Made by a program: the position numbers and the translations under genes. Of a stretch of 64,000 bases of DNA, positions 23,511 through 33,900 are shown in pieces. The first letter of the stretch is position 1; the number at the start of each line of letters is the position of its first letter. The notes under the pieces were generated by a model. It was not told where the DNA came from and did not search any database. It was given only the letters and a program-made list of their open reading frames with translations. Source of the stretch: JACDAE01 sp034438015 (GTDB lineage: Bacteria > Chloroflexota > Ktedonobacteria > Ktedonobacterales > Ktedonobacteraceae); NCBI GenBank assembly GCA_034438015.1, contig DAOTTD010000268.1, forward strand, positions 34,537 to 98,536, in the 5' to 3' direction.

Positions 23511-26300
23511 TTAAGCAACGATCCGCTGCACCTGCGCCAGGAACTTCGCGCGCACCTGTTGATCCTCTATGCTGTTGGCAAGGGAGAGCGCGATCTCTGC
23601 CGCGCGCGCGAAAGCTCTCTGGGCCTCCGTTTTATTGCCTTGAGTCCTGTATATATCGCCGCGCGCCGCCTCTATCAACCATTGCTCACCGGGCAGGTCG
23701 ATCTCTTCCGTCAGTAGCGCCGCCTCTTGCAGATGGTCATGCGCCTGCTCAAACTCATTGCGCCAGAGCGACAATACGGCCTGGGCTCGTCGATAAGGGA
23801 TATGATAGCGACGACTATGCTCTACGATCCTGCCAAATTGCTCCATATCGGTGGCGACACGTTCGCTGTACCCCGTGCGTACCAGAATCTCGGCCTCGTA
23901 CCAGCGCGTCAGCCCCACGTAGAGAAAGGTGGTGTCGCATCTGCGTGCAAGCGCCTGCGTGGCATAGGACTGGGCCTCGGGCCACTCACCAGCGATGGCA
24001 CAATCGGCGCAGAGCTCTGCTGCCAGCATCCCTTCGATGAACGGTGGCATATCCGACCCGAAGATGCTTATTACTTCCCGGTGCAGCCTGTACGCGGCAG
24101 TCGCATCCCGCAGCGCCCGCTGCACACGCCCAAGCGCGGTAAGTCCTAGATAAAGCAATGTGCGCGTATTGTTGGTCCGTGCCAGCGCCAACGTTTCTTC
24201 GGCCAGGGCTAACGCTTCGCCGTATGCTCCAACGTCCAGCAGGCCCGCGACCAGGTGATACGCCGTATAGACCCGCCCCCAGTCATGTCCGACCTCCGTA
24301 AAGACGCGATGAGCCGCGCGTGTAGCGATGATACTATCACGCGGGCACCCGGTATTCATCTTTGCCTGCGCGACCTGTAACAGGCAACATGCCTCCATCA
24401 GCCGATCCCGCTGTCCTTCATAGAGCATAAGTGCGTCCTCAGCGCAACGTTCGGCCTCACGCCAAGCGTTGGCAAGCATCTGCGCGGATGCAGAGGTAAA
24501 GAGCGCACGCGCTACCAGTTCCAACGCAATCTGCTCACGTGCCAGTTGCAAAGCTCGTTCACTATGCTGCAATGCACGTACGGCATCGAAGCGCTGAACG
24601 CTCAGTTGCGCCAGTCGCCACGCGATCTCAGCGCCGTCCCTATCGACCCTTTCATCCTGTGCAAGACCCTGTTCCACCAGAACGATATCCTCGTCCAGCG
24701 ACTCGTACGGCTTCACCATTGCAAGCAGGTTAAGGGCAATACACTTTGTAGTCGTGCCGTTCCGCTCTCCGGCCAGCATAGCCTGGTAGATGGCGATCGC
24801 GCGCCCCCAGTCGTTCATGAGTTCGCAGGCACGCCCCGATTGAACATAGAGATGTTCGATATCCTGCAATGATACACCTGGAAGGGTTTCTGGCAGCCCC
24901 TCTGTCAGAAACTGGCGGCCATTTTCGTAAAAAGCGCTGGCATCGGGCAAAGCGAAAAGATGCAGTGCCTCATCGCCCGCAGCGACGTACAGGTGAAATG
25001 CCCGCTCGTGTAATTCTGCCTCCCGCGCATGATACGCCAATAGCCCCGCAGGTACCGCTGCAGATCGCAACACTTCCAGCGCACGACCATGAAGAGCCTG
25101 CCGTTCCGTTATAGACAGTTCGGCGTATACGGCCTCACGAATCTTATCATGGGTAAAGACATAAGAGTCCGCCACTGCGTAACAAAGATGCCTCTTCAAC
25201 ACTTCGTCGAGCGCCATCTGCCCCTCATGTTCGTTCTGCCCTGCAACAAGACACACGCGCTCAAACGAAAAACTACGTCCGAGGACCGCTGCTGCCGCCA
25301 GCCAGGCGGCGGCCATAGGAGTTGCCTGCTTGATCCTTGTATAGACAACGGCGCGCACATCGGGAGGAAGCACATGCTGTAGTTTTTCGTGTGTTGCCAG
25401 TGTGAAGTCGAGCGCCCACGTGCCGTCTCCTTGCCGCTGCAAGGTCAAAAGGGTATGTTCGGACAACGCCTTGAGCGCTTCCGTCACATAGAAAGGTTGT
25501 CCGCGCGTCTCGCCATAGAGCCAGCGTCCGAAGCTCTCAAGGCGCGCATCCAGATCGTGTAGAGCTCCCTCTCGCGCGGCGATGGCCTGTACAAACTGCA
25601 ATGTCTCTCCCGGCATGAAGGCATTGAGGATAAAGCCAGGCACGAGCAGTTCGCGTTCCAGGAGCGCAAGCCAGGTGGCAAACGTTGGAATAGTGACCAG
25701 GGCCTCTGTCCGTACAGTCAGGATGACCAGAACCGGCGTACCGCTCTCCATCCATCGTCGACAGGCGTACCGCAGCATATCGAGCGAGGCCATATCGGCC
25801 CACTGGATATCGTCGATAAACAGAACGATGGGGGCCTGTCTCGCCAGCGCCTGCCCCAGGAGCACGAAGGCTTCCAGCAGGCGTTTATGGGCCGTTTTTT
25901 CATGACTCTGCTGAAGCGTGTAGTCGTGCATCTCGGCGAGCATGTGGCTCAGCGTATCGTTGAGCGGATCGCCGACCTCGTCGCCCTCTCTTTGCCGACT
26001 GCATAATTCCAGCATCTCGATCAATGGCAGGTAAGGTGAGGAGCCGCCAGCCTCGAAAGCCCTCCCCGCGAGCACATTGGCGCCCTGGGCCAGCGCACAC
26101 TCTAAAAATTCGCTAACCAGGCGCGTCTTACCTATGCCAGCCTCACCTTTTACCGTTACGATCCCTGCCTGCCCGCTTTGTACATAATTGTAGACTTCCA
26201 GGAGCCTGCTCATCTTTGTCGCACGTCCGACAAATGGCCCATCGTGAAAAACAGCGGCCAGTGAAGGTCTCGCCGTCGTTGGACGCCCTGATTTGCCCAT
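23511..26300 (-). CDS. Large AAA ATPase with TPR-like tail (MalT/LuxR-type without HTH)
   Basis: This is a 929-residue cytosolic protein. An N-terminal AAA_16-type ATPase begins at FVGRATKMSRLLEVY, with Walker A KGEAGIGKTRL (about residues 50-60), and Walker B VLFIDDIQWAD (about 155). The remaining 600 residues are helical repeats like those of MalT-family signal transducers (for example AYRLHREVISIFG and NKTEAQRAFARAAEIALS). The usual C-terminal LuxR HTH or N-terminal SARP domain is missing, so DNA binding is not evident. The ATG at 26300 has GGAGG six bases upstream. An in-frame ATG at 26330 does not. It is convergent with the XRE/MmyB gene, 15 bases apart. Role unknown. A sensor or scaffold is inferred. 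Confidence 0.8.
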   Translation of the reverse strand: MGKSGRPTTARPSLAAVFHDGPFVGRATKMSRLLEVYNYVQSGQAGIVTVKGEAGIGKTRLVSEFLECALAQGANVLAGRAFEAGGSSPYLPLIEMLELCSRQREGDEVGDPLNDTLSHMLAEMHDYTLQQSHEKTAHKRLLEAFVLLGQALARQAPIVLFIDDIQWADMASLDMLRYACRRWMESGTPVLVILTVRTEALVTIPTFATWLALLERELLVPGFILNAFMPGETLQFVQAIAAREGALHDLDARLESFGRWLYGETRGQPFYVTEALKALSEHTLLTLQRQGDGTWALDFTLATHEKLQHVLPPDVRAVVYTRIKQATPMAAAWLAAAAVLGRSFSFERVCLVAGQNEHEGQMALDEVLKRHLCYAVADSYVFTHDKIREAVYAELSITERQALHGRALEVLRSAAVPAGLLAYHAREAELHERAFHLYVAAGDEALHLFALPDASAFYENGRQFLTEGLPETLPGVSLQDIEHLYVQSGRACELMNDWGRAIAIYQAMLAGERNGTTTKCIALNLLAMVKPYESLDEDIVLVEQGLAQDERVDRDGAEIAWRLAQLSVQRFDAVRALQHSERALQLAREQIALELVARALFTSASAQMLANAWREAERCAEDALMLYEGQRDRLMEACCLLQVAQAKMNTGCPRDSIIATRAAHRVFTEVGHDWGRVYTAYHLVAGLLDVGAYGEALALAEETLALARTNNTRTLLYLGLTALGRVQRALRDATAAYRLHREVISIFGSDMPPFIEGMLAAELCADCAIAGEWPEAQSYATQALARRCDTTFLYVGLTRWYEAEILVRTGYSERVATDMEQFGRIVEHSRRYHIPYRRAQAVLSLWRNEFEQAHDHLQEAALLTEEIDLPGEQWLIEAARGDIYRTQGNKTEAQRAFARAAEIALSLANSIEDQQVRAKFLAQVQRIVA

Positions 26301-26455
26301 ATCATCCTCCAGCTTCACTTCCCAACACATTTGAAATCATGTGCTATCTTTCTAGCAACACGCTTGTATTCTAACTCATTACAGTAGTAAATACAATGGT
26401 ACATTATTAGTATTTTTTAAAGTAAATATTTATAATAACCTTTCCCTATGATAAA

Positions 26456-26531
26456 GTAGGGGCCTACCTTGTGCGGGCCCTGGGAGCCATTCTCTGCCAC
26501 CGCGCAGGGCCCGCGCAAGGCAGGCCCCTAC
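26456..26531. repeat. Hairpin repeat, complete copy of a dispersed family
   Basis: Arms of 27 bp (26456-26482 and 26505-26531) are inverted copies with two mismatches, around a 22-base loop. Each starts GTAGGGGCCT and ends GCGGGCCCTG. The flank CGATGACGGGTG (26531-26542) recurs at 38184-38195, and the left core recurs at 50590-50605, so this is a dispersed element. The rest of 26331-26763 is A+T-rich, and I see no gene in it. Confidence 0.8.
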
Positions 26532-26763
26532 GATGACGGGTGAAGTATGATATACTCTATAGGTGCATTCGCCGGGTCGCTATGATCTTCTAACCCTGCA
26601 CTTACACGAACGTAGATGTATGCAGGTGCTGCGTTTGAACCTACTAACGTCTAACATTATGCAGAGTGATAACAATAAAATAGTAAGATGCGTTGCTCAT
26701 CCCATGCACTGTGATAAGAACCAGACGGTGACAAGATGTACTGCCGCTTTGGAGGATTAACGA

Positions 26764-28314
26764 ATGGATGCTCGCTTTTATAATTCGGACGATATCGATA
26801 TTGAGCAGTTGGCTAATGATCTTGTGAATGTGTATATATCACAGGGTTATCAGGCACAACAGTTCGGCGATCAAAAACAAAAACTGGTACAACTGAAGAA
26901 GGGGGGCGATTTCGAGGCCATTATCGGTATGCAGGCCGCCCTCTCAGTGACGATACAGAAAACCGCCGGTGGCACGCTGGCAATGATCGGCCAGCAGAAA
27001 TGGCTGGATAAGGCGGCTGTGGGCGCGGTGGGCATCGTTGCCCTCCCGGTACTCTGGCCGCTCGCTATAACCGCTGGCGTGGGTGCGCTGCGCCAGGCAA
27101 GCTTGAGCAATCAGGCACTCAATATGGTGGATGGCCTGGTGCGCCAGCAGCGTCCCGGTCTGGTGGCCGGCCCTATTCCGATGCAGCTCCTGCCACAGGT
27201 TCAGCAGCCATGGGGACAGCAACCACAACAGACGCCAGTCTACGTGCCACCACCACAACAGACGCCCGCGTATATTCCACCGCCGCGTGTGGTGGTCTCT
27301 GAGGCTGTACCACCGACGCCCGCGCCACCGACCCCGGCAGCGCATCCAGGCCAGTTGCGCTGCTCAAATTGTAATACACCCTATGAAGCGGGCGATACAT
27401 TCTGCTCCGGCTGCGGTCGCTCTCTGGCCCCAGCGAAGCAATATTGCAGCAACTGCAACTACGAGATAAAGCCCGGTGTGTCATTCTGTCCGAAGTGTGG
27501 TGCTTCAACCTTTTCAAGCACGCAGACACAGGCGGCGCCCAATCGGCCCCTGCCACCGTCGAAGCCGCCGCAGCCGACTGTGACATATACACGCCCGGAA
27601 ACGCCGGTCTATACACCGCCACCCGCACAGCCGCCAACCCCGGTCTATACGCCCCCATCAACTCCGGTCTATACGCCGCCGCCACAGCCGCCGACGATTG
27701 AGACGACGCCCGCTCAAGTGACGCCTGCGCCTGAGCCTCCGCTCTATGTGCCGCCGGTGACACAGGACCCTGTTGTACTGCCACAGCCAAAGGTGACCTA
27801 CGTTCCGTCAAATGAGCCGAAGAAGGAGACGCCCGCTCCGCCGCCACGCCCGGAGAAGCAGTATTATATTCCGTCTTCTCAGGCGCAGGCCGGGACACCG
27901 CCGGCAAACCCGCCGGTAAAGCGTGGCTCGGAGCCGCCGCCAGCGCCCGTGCAGCCACTTCAAATCAATCAGACGCCCAGGTCCGATACCGGCACGCCCT
28001 GGGCTACGCTGCAATTTAACGATGGCAAACAGATAGAGGTTACAGCCGAACACGCGATGGTAGGCCGCTATGACCACGACCTGGGCGGACTCAAACCCGA
28101 TGTGGACCTGAGCGATATCCAGGGCGCGGAGACCGTTTCACGCGTCCATGCCGCGCTTGAACATGTCGGCAATGCCTATACGCTGACCGACCTGAATAGC
28201 ACGAATGCGACGCGCGTTAACAATAAACGCCTGGAACCGGATAAGGCAACGCCGATTAACGACGGCGATACCTTGCAATTCGGTAAGCTGACCTGTACGT
28301 TTAAGAAGGCGTAA
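26764..28314 (+). CDS. Zinc-ribbon, proline-rich, FHA-domain protein
   Basis: This 516-residue protein has four parts. Residues 1-130 are an unassigned domain with a hydrophobic stretch (VGAVGIVALPVLWPLAITAG) that may touch the membrane. Residues about 198-250 contain two CxxC...CxxC zinc ribbons (CSNCNTPYEAGDTFCSGCG and CSNCNYEIKPGVSFCPKCG). Residues about 255-410 are low-complexity Pro/Thr repeats (TPVYTPP units). Residues about 420-516 are an FHA domain (MVGRYDHDL, then SRVHAAL and TDLNSTNATRVN), which binds phosphothreonine. A partner phosphorylated by a Hanks kinase, such as the one at 13.9 kb, is possible but inferred. GGAGGATTAACG precedes the ATG. The cytidine deaminase gene follows 22 bases later. 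Confidence 0.88.
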   Translation: MDARFYNSDDIDIEQLANDLVNVYISQGYQAQQFGDQKQKLVQLKKGGDFEAIIGMQAALSVTIQKTAGGTLAMIGQQKWLDKAAVGAVGIVALPVLWPLAITAGVGALRQASLSNQALNMVDGLVRQQRPGLVAGPIPMQLLPQVQQPWGQQPQQTPVYVPPPQQTPAYIPPPRVVVSEAVPPTPAPPTPAAHPGQLRCSNCNTPYEAGDTFCSGCGRSLAPAKQYCSNCNYEIKPGVSFCPKCGASTFSSTQTQAAPNRPLPPSKPPQPTVTYTRPETPVYTPPPAQPPTPVYTPPSTPVYTPPPQPPTIETTPAQVTPAPEPPLYVPPVTQDPVVLPQPKVTYVPSNEPKKETPAPPPRPEKQYYIPSSQAQAGTPPANPPVKRGSEPPPAPVQPLQINQTPRSDTGTPWATLQFNDGKQIEVTAEHAMVGRYDHDLGGLKPDVDLSDIQGAETVSRVHAALEHVGNAYTLTDLNSTNATRVNNKRLEPDKATPINDGDTLQFGKLTCTFKKA

Positions 28315-28336
28315 TCCGGTAGGAGTGGAGTTTTTT

Positions 28337-28723
28337 ATGGATCGCGAAACTCTTCTCTCACTGGCACGCGAGGCTGCCCAGCACGCCCATTGCCCTTATT
28401 CGCATTTCCGCGTGGGCGCGGCTGTGGTGGCAGGCGGCAAGACCTTTACCGGGGTCAATATCGAGATCGCCAGCTATGGCCTGACTCTATGCGCTGAGCG
28501 CTCAGCCCTCGCCGCTGCCATCTCGGCAGCGGCTGGCCCGGTGACGCATGTGGCCGTCGCCTGCATCGATGCGCCCCAGGACGCCCCGCCCGGCGCGCGT
28601 ACTCCTTGCGGCGCCTGTCGCCAGTGGCTGGCGGATCTCGCGCCCACTGCCGTGATCTCTATCGATGGCGTCGGCGAGGATTTCTCTGTGCCTGATCTCT
28701 TGCCTCATGCCTTTAGCCTGTGA
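28337..28723 (+). CDS. cdd: Cytidine deaminase
   Basis: This 128-residue zinc enzyme hydrolyses cytidine and deoxycytidine to uridine and deoxyuridine in pyrimidine salvage. The signature CAERSA supplies one zinc Cys and the catalytic Glu, and PCGACRQWL supplies the other two cysteines. FRVGAAVVAGGKTFTGVNIE is the substrate-binding N-terminal stretch. Length fits the tetrameric family. The start ATG 28337 follows AGGAGTGGAG. An in-frame GTG at 28325 lies within that site and is rejected. It probably shares a message with the FHA gene. A nucleoside-type ABC importer lies about 5.5 kb downstream on the same strand. Confidence 0.96.
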   Translation: MDRETLLSLAREAAQHAHCPYSHFRVGAAVVAGGKTFTGVNIEIASYGLTLCAERSALAAAISAAAGPVTHVAVACIDAPQDAPPGARTPCGACRQWLADLAPTAVISIDGVGEDFSVPDLLPHAFSL

Positions 28724-28795
28724 AAATATCACAGAAACCTCTCATCTCATCTTTGAAGATCAGGACACACATCTCATTCTTTGCGGATTTTACCC

Positions 28796-28825
28796 TTGAC
28801 ATATTCTATCTGACTTGGGTACGCT
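28796..28825 (+). promoter_or_regulatory. Candidate promoter upstream of the carboxylate-amine ligase
   Basis: TTGACA (28796-28801) and TACGCT (28820-28825) are 18 bases apart. It would give a leader of about 340 bases. The rest of 28724-29172 holds no gene I can support. Confidence 0.4.
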
Positions 28826-29172
28826 ATGATTCCTGGCAACTTCTGCATAGTAGGTGGGTTTTTCTAGTGCATTTCTCACAGTGAGTCGCTCTCTCGAGGT
28901 GGGTGTATGCTTGAAGGCGCAGTCGCGCACCACCACGAGCCGCCGGTCCTCTGTCAACAACCTCTCCAGGCGGCTTTTATCCCTTCGTTCCTTCAATTCA
29001 GCCCATTCAGCCCGATCGTCTCACGTATTCCCTACACTGGTAGCTCTCTATGTATATCTCTACATACTCCAGGAAGGACCTTCATGTGGTTCGCTTTCCC
29101 TCGCGTGCCTGTCCTGGCTTTTTGTCTATTTCCCATTCGTAGATCCGGCCCCTGTGAAAGGAGGATGCCATT

Positions 29173-30297
29173 ATGAGTCAGCGCTTCACGCTTGGCATCG
29201 AGGAAGAGTTCCAGATGGTGGATAAAAATACGGGCCAGCTCGCTTCTCATATTCATACTGTTCTGGAAAAAGGCACGCCTATCCTCGGTGAGTGTATTAA
29301 ACCGGAGATGCTACAGTCAACGGTTGAGATCGTGACGGATGTCTGCGCCAATATCCACGTCGCACGCCTGGAACTCGGGCGCTTAAGCAAACGGCTGGCG
29401 GAACTGGTGGATGCGGAGGGACTGGCTCTGGTGAGCGCGGGCACTCACCCAAACGCGCACTGGCAAGATCAGGAGCGCACTAGAGGCGAGCGCTATGAAG
29501 AACTGGAAGAAGAATACCAGGACGTCGGACGCTCGATTCTGATCTTCGGTCTGCACGTTCATGTCGGCATGGAGGAGCACGAACTGGCTATTCCTTTGAT
29601 GAATCAGTTGCGCACGTGGCTCCCTCACTTGCTCGCTATCTCTTCCAATTCTCCCTTCTGGAGCGATCGCTATTCGGGCACGCGCTCGTATCGCTCTATC
29701 GTCTGGAAGCGCTTCCCACGCACAGGAGTGCCTCCGCTCTTCGCTTCTACCAATGAATTCGACCATTATGTAGAGCGTCTCGTACAGACCGGCTGCATCG
29801 ATAATGGCAAGCGCATCTGGTGGGATATTCGCCCTCATCCTTTCTTCCCCACCATCGAGTTGCGCGTCTGCGATATGCCTGCGACCTTCGAGGATACGCT
29901 GGCGATCGCTGCCCTCTTTCAGGCCCTGGTTGCTAAACTAACATGGCTGCATAAACGTAATATTACGACGTATGTGCTGCCATCTACTTTTATTGAGGAG
30001 AATAAGTGGCGAGTGGCGCGGTATGGGCTGGATGCGGAGGTGGTCGATTTTGTGCAAAACCGCCGTTTGAGTATGCGCGAGTCTATTAGCGAGACGCTCG
30101 ATTTCGTGGACGATGTGCTCGATGACCTGGGCAGTCACCGCGAGATAAACTACCTGCGCTCTTTGCTCGTTGACCCGCGCGGCACTGGCGCCGATCGCCA
30201 GATAGCGGTGTATCAGGAGACCGGCAGCATCCATGCTGTTACCCATTTCCTTATGCAACAAACGATGCAAGGTTTGACGCCTGACCATGTGAGGTAA
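29173..30297 (+). CDS. Carboxylate-amine ligase, YbdK/GCS2 family
   Basis: This 374-residue enzyme belongs to the glutamate-cysteine ligase type 2 family. It shows the N-terminal signature FTLGIEEEFQMVD (residues 5-17), later ILIFGLHVHVG, the SSNSPFWSDRYSGTRSYRS loop and IELRVCDMPATFEDT, all family hallmarks for ATP/Mg and carboxylate binding. Members ligate an amino acid carboxylate with an amine at the cost of ATP. Some make gamma-glutamylcysteine, but for the YbdK group the true substrate is often unknown. GAAAGGAGGATG precedes the ATG. It appears monocistronic. Family sure, substrate not. Confidence 0.92.
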   Translation: MSQRFTLGIEEEFQMVDKNTGQLASHIHTVLEKGTPILGECIKPEMLQSTVEIVTDVCANIHVARLELGRLSKRLAELVDAEGLALVSAGTHPNAHWQDQERTRGERYEELEEEYQDVGRSILIFGLHVHVGMEEHELAIPLMNQLRTWLPHLLAISSNSPFWSDRYSGTRSYRSIVWKRFPRTGVPPLFASTNEFDHYVERLVQTGCIDNGKRIWWDIRPHPFFPTIELRVCDMPATFEDTLAIAALFQALVAKLTWLHKRNITTYVLPSTFIEENKWRVARYGLDAEVVDFVQNRRLSMRESISETLDFVDDVLDDLGSHREINYLRSLLVDPRGTGADRQIAVYQETGSIHAVTHFLMQQTMQGLTPDHVR

Positions 30298-30910
30298 CTG
30301 ACGATGATGATCAGGAGATTCTCAGGGCGCCCACAAGTCCGGGGTAGGGCGATCACATTTTTTCAGAGCGAGTTTCAGGTATCAGCAGTGACAAGAAGCC
30401 GGGCTGCTCTCTTGTATACAATGAGTCATAATGACCGCAGCGTCACGGGAAACCGCATGCGTATAAGCATCCGCGCCAGGCTGCTTCTACCGATTACTAT
30501 ACCTGCGGCAGCTTTATTCCCTCTTGTATATATCCTGCCGTCCAACTTTCTGAGACTCTGGTACCTTGTGATCGCCCGTATCCCCGACTTGTGCTCGCTC
30601 TGCAATTTATCTCCCCCTCCTCAATTTCGGCCACGACAGGTTAGAAAACGCACAAAGATTAGCCCTTTCCGCTCCATCGCGCAACCAAATCCTTTCCTCC
30701 TGCGTCTTATATAGTAGAAGCTGACGGCAAAATGGTCGGCCTTTACTATATTGACAACATCCTATCTTACTTGACTTTTCGTTTGTCGTAGGTTACAACC
30801 TTGTAGTCCGTGCTTTATCGATATCGTTAAATTTTCTAAGGGTGCATACTGGTACCAGGACTCATTACTTTTTGGTATCTATTTATAGCAAGCAGTGGCG
30901 GGGGTGAACA
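30298..30910. other. Intergenic region without a supported gene
   Basis: These 613 bases contain a 136-codon open frame (30304-30714) with no ribosome site and an Arg/Pro/Leu-rich translation that looks like chance. I see no RNA gene or clear promoter. The last 130 bases are A+T-rich and probably carry the promoter of the DUF4012 gene. Confidence 0.5.
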
Positions 30911-33900
30911 TTGCTCGAAGTTCGAGAAAATAGTGCCTTGACGACGACGACGGCACGCAGGCATGATATCTCCTCGTGGCAAGCAGTAGATATCATAAAA
31001 TTCAATTCCAAGGCTAAAAAGCGTTTTATCAAATACCGGTCTGCTGTGATCGCTTATTTCACGACCGACAAATCCGTTGAGGAGATCACGGCACGCTATC
31101 ATATTTCAAGCAATCAACTACTAAAAATGACGACTGATTGCTTAAAACAACACGAGGATGGAACTCCCTGGGGGTTTCGTGCTCTGCTCCCAGGTGCTCC
31201 GGTGAAGGACTATGCACCCCAACCTGTCGCCGAAAATACTGTACCCGCTGACCCTGACACTCATGAAGAGTCTTCCTCAAAAGAAGAACCTTCCGCTGAT
31301 ACGCTCGAAACGCCCATCACGGATGATCACGAGCTTGACGCTACTGCTGATACAGCGGTACAGCCCATCGCGGATGATCATGAGCTTGACGCTACTGCTG
31401 ATACGCTCGAAACGCCTATCGAGGACGAGCACGAGCTTGAAACTACGGTTGGAGCAGCAGAGCAAACCATTGAGGACGATCACGAACTTGACGCTACTGC
31501 TGATACGCTCGAAACGCCTATCGAGGACCATAAAGAAGAACCTTCCGCTGGTATACTAGAACTGCCTATCGAGGACGATCACGAGCTTGAGATCACGACG
31601 AAACGCCCGGCAATCAGACTAGACGCGGAGGCAGAACCCGCAGCGGCTCTATCTGCCGCTCAGGGTAAGAGCGAAGATGGTTGCATGGTTGAGACGCCGA
31701 TAGATGAAAAAACCGGCGAGCACAGCGAGGAACCAGAGACAACATCCTCGCCCGCTGAGGCAGAGGCGCCTATCGAGCTGGAGGAGCCGGAGGAGCCGTA
31801 TGGAGATGACAGGATCGCATTCACTCTCACTGCTGGAGAGGAGCAAGCCCTTAAAGGTTCCGAAGTGGCGCTCCTTCCAGCCGCCGATCTGGCGTTGCCC
31901 ACTCAACTCACAGGTCCACATGTATTACCGAAGTTTGCGAAGCACAGTAAACGCAGCACGCTTGTAAAGATTGCACAACGCCGCCGCATGGTCCGTCGAC
32001 GCTGGATACATGATACCCAGGATAAGGGCAGGCAAAAGAGCTTCCTACGCGTCGTCAGTATCGCTATGGTGGTAGTTATCTTGCTTGGCCTGCTACTGCC
32101 TATAAGCGTAGCGCTGGCGGCGTATAACGTTTACAATAACGTGGACGACCTGGCTCATAATGGCATTGATCACCTGCTTACGGTCAAAGATCTGCTGCCG
32201 GTCTCGAAAAGCGACCCGATGGCAGCGCTCAATGCCGGTAAGTTAGAACAGGCCCAGGGCGAGCTGAAGGCCGCCGAAGCCGATTTTGAGCAGCTCCAAC
32301 AGCTCACGAACCGTCCTGATGTTCAGTCGCTTGTCCAGCAGTTCTCGCCCAGCTATGCGGGCCAGCTCGTGATGGCGCGTCACCTGGTTCAGGTCGCCCT
32401 CGACGTGTCGCGCATGGGGCAGGAATTGAGCGGCGTTGGCGTTATCGCGGCAGGCATTTTGCATAGCTCTCCGCTCGCCAGCAACTCCGCGCAACCGCTG
32501 ATCTCCGTGCATGATGTGGCGCAGGTTAAAGGGGCCATCGTGCATGCGCTCTTCTATATCGACGATATCCAGCAGAACATGAGCCAGGTTCAATTGAACG
32601 ATCTGCCGATCAATGCGAAGCAGAAAGCTCAACTGGCCAGCGTCTTGACGGAACTGCCCACCATCCACAACATGATCGTTCAGAATCAGAACCTGGTGGA
32701 TATTGTGACATGGCTCCTGGGCGTGGGTCAGCCGAGGCATTTCCTCGTTCAAACAATGGACAACGCCGAGTTGCGCCCCGGCGGCGGCTTCACGGGACAG
32801 TACGGCCTTCTGACTATCGATAATGGGCGTATGGACCCCTTTACGCTGCACGATGTGGCCCTGCTCGATTATGCCGGTAATGGTATGGAGCTTGGACGCC
32901 AGGCGCCACCGCAGTACCGGAGCTGGATGAACTTCGGGAACTGGGGCCTGCGCGATTCGAATCTATCCGGCGATTATCCAACGACCGCACGCATGAGTAT
33001 GCAGGTCTTTCAGGAAGAGGGCGGCGGCCCTGTGGATGGCGATATCGCCTTTACGCCAACCTTTATCGGCCACATTATCGATATCACCGGACCTATCCGC
33101 GTCGCTGAGTACAACGAAACCATTACCGCGGCTAACCTGGCGGACCGCCTGCACTACTATCAGCAAAATTATAACGCGATCGCTATCGAGCATCAGAAGT
33201 CCAACGATAGTAGTCATCAGGCCCGCAAAGCCTTTACGTCGCTCCTGGGCAGGATTCTGCTCGATCGTGTGCGCCATCTGCCCACTAAGCAACTACTGAA
33301 GGTCATCAAGGGGGCGGCGAAAGATCTTCAGTCGCGCGATCTTGAGATCTACTTCAACAACCCTGCTGCCGAGCAATGGCTGTCTGATCACGGCTATAGT
33401 GGTGGCCTCGATACATTCAGCAAGCGAGACGGCTTTGTGCTGGTGCAGGCAAACATCAGCATCAGTAAGGCCAGCCAGTACGTGCATACGACTGAGCAAG
33501 ATGCTATCACGCTGGATGCACAGGGCGGCGCGACACATAATCTGACGATTACGCTTGATTATAATCAGACCGGACCGATCTACGGCTACGATACTTACGC
33601 GGACTACATGCGCGTCTATGTCCCACGTTCGTCGCAGTTGCAGGCCGGTAACGGCTTCGATAGTGGACACGCTCTGTGCGCAGCCACCGTTGTACGTAAA
33701 AATAAAAGAGGCACGACTCCAATCTACTCAGGCTGTAATTCGCTTGCCCCCAGTAACTCAATCTATTGTCCCAGCGGCAACTATAGCCTCGGGATGCGCG
33801 GCTACCAGCGACCCTGGACCGTCGATAGCATCAGTGGACCCACCGCTACAACCAGCGACCTGCCAGGACGCGGCATGTACGGGGGCCTGACCGTGACGCC

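Noticed and set aside
30304..30714. A 136-codon plus-strand open frame after the carboxylate-amine ligase
   Set aside because: It has no Shine-Dalgarno site and an Arg/Pro/Leu-rich translation without a recognisable domain.
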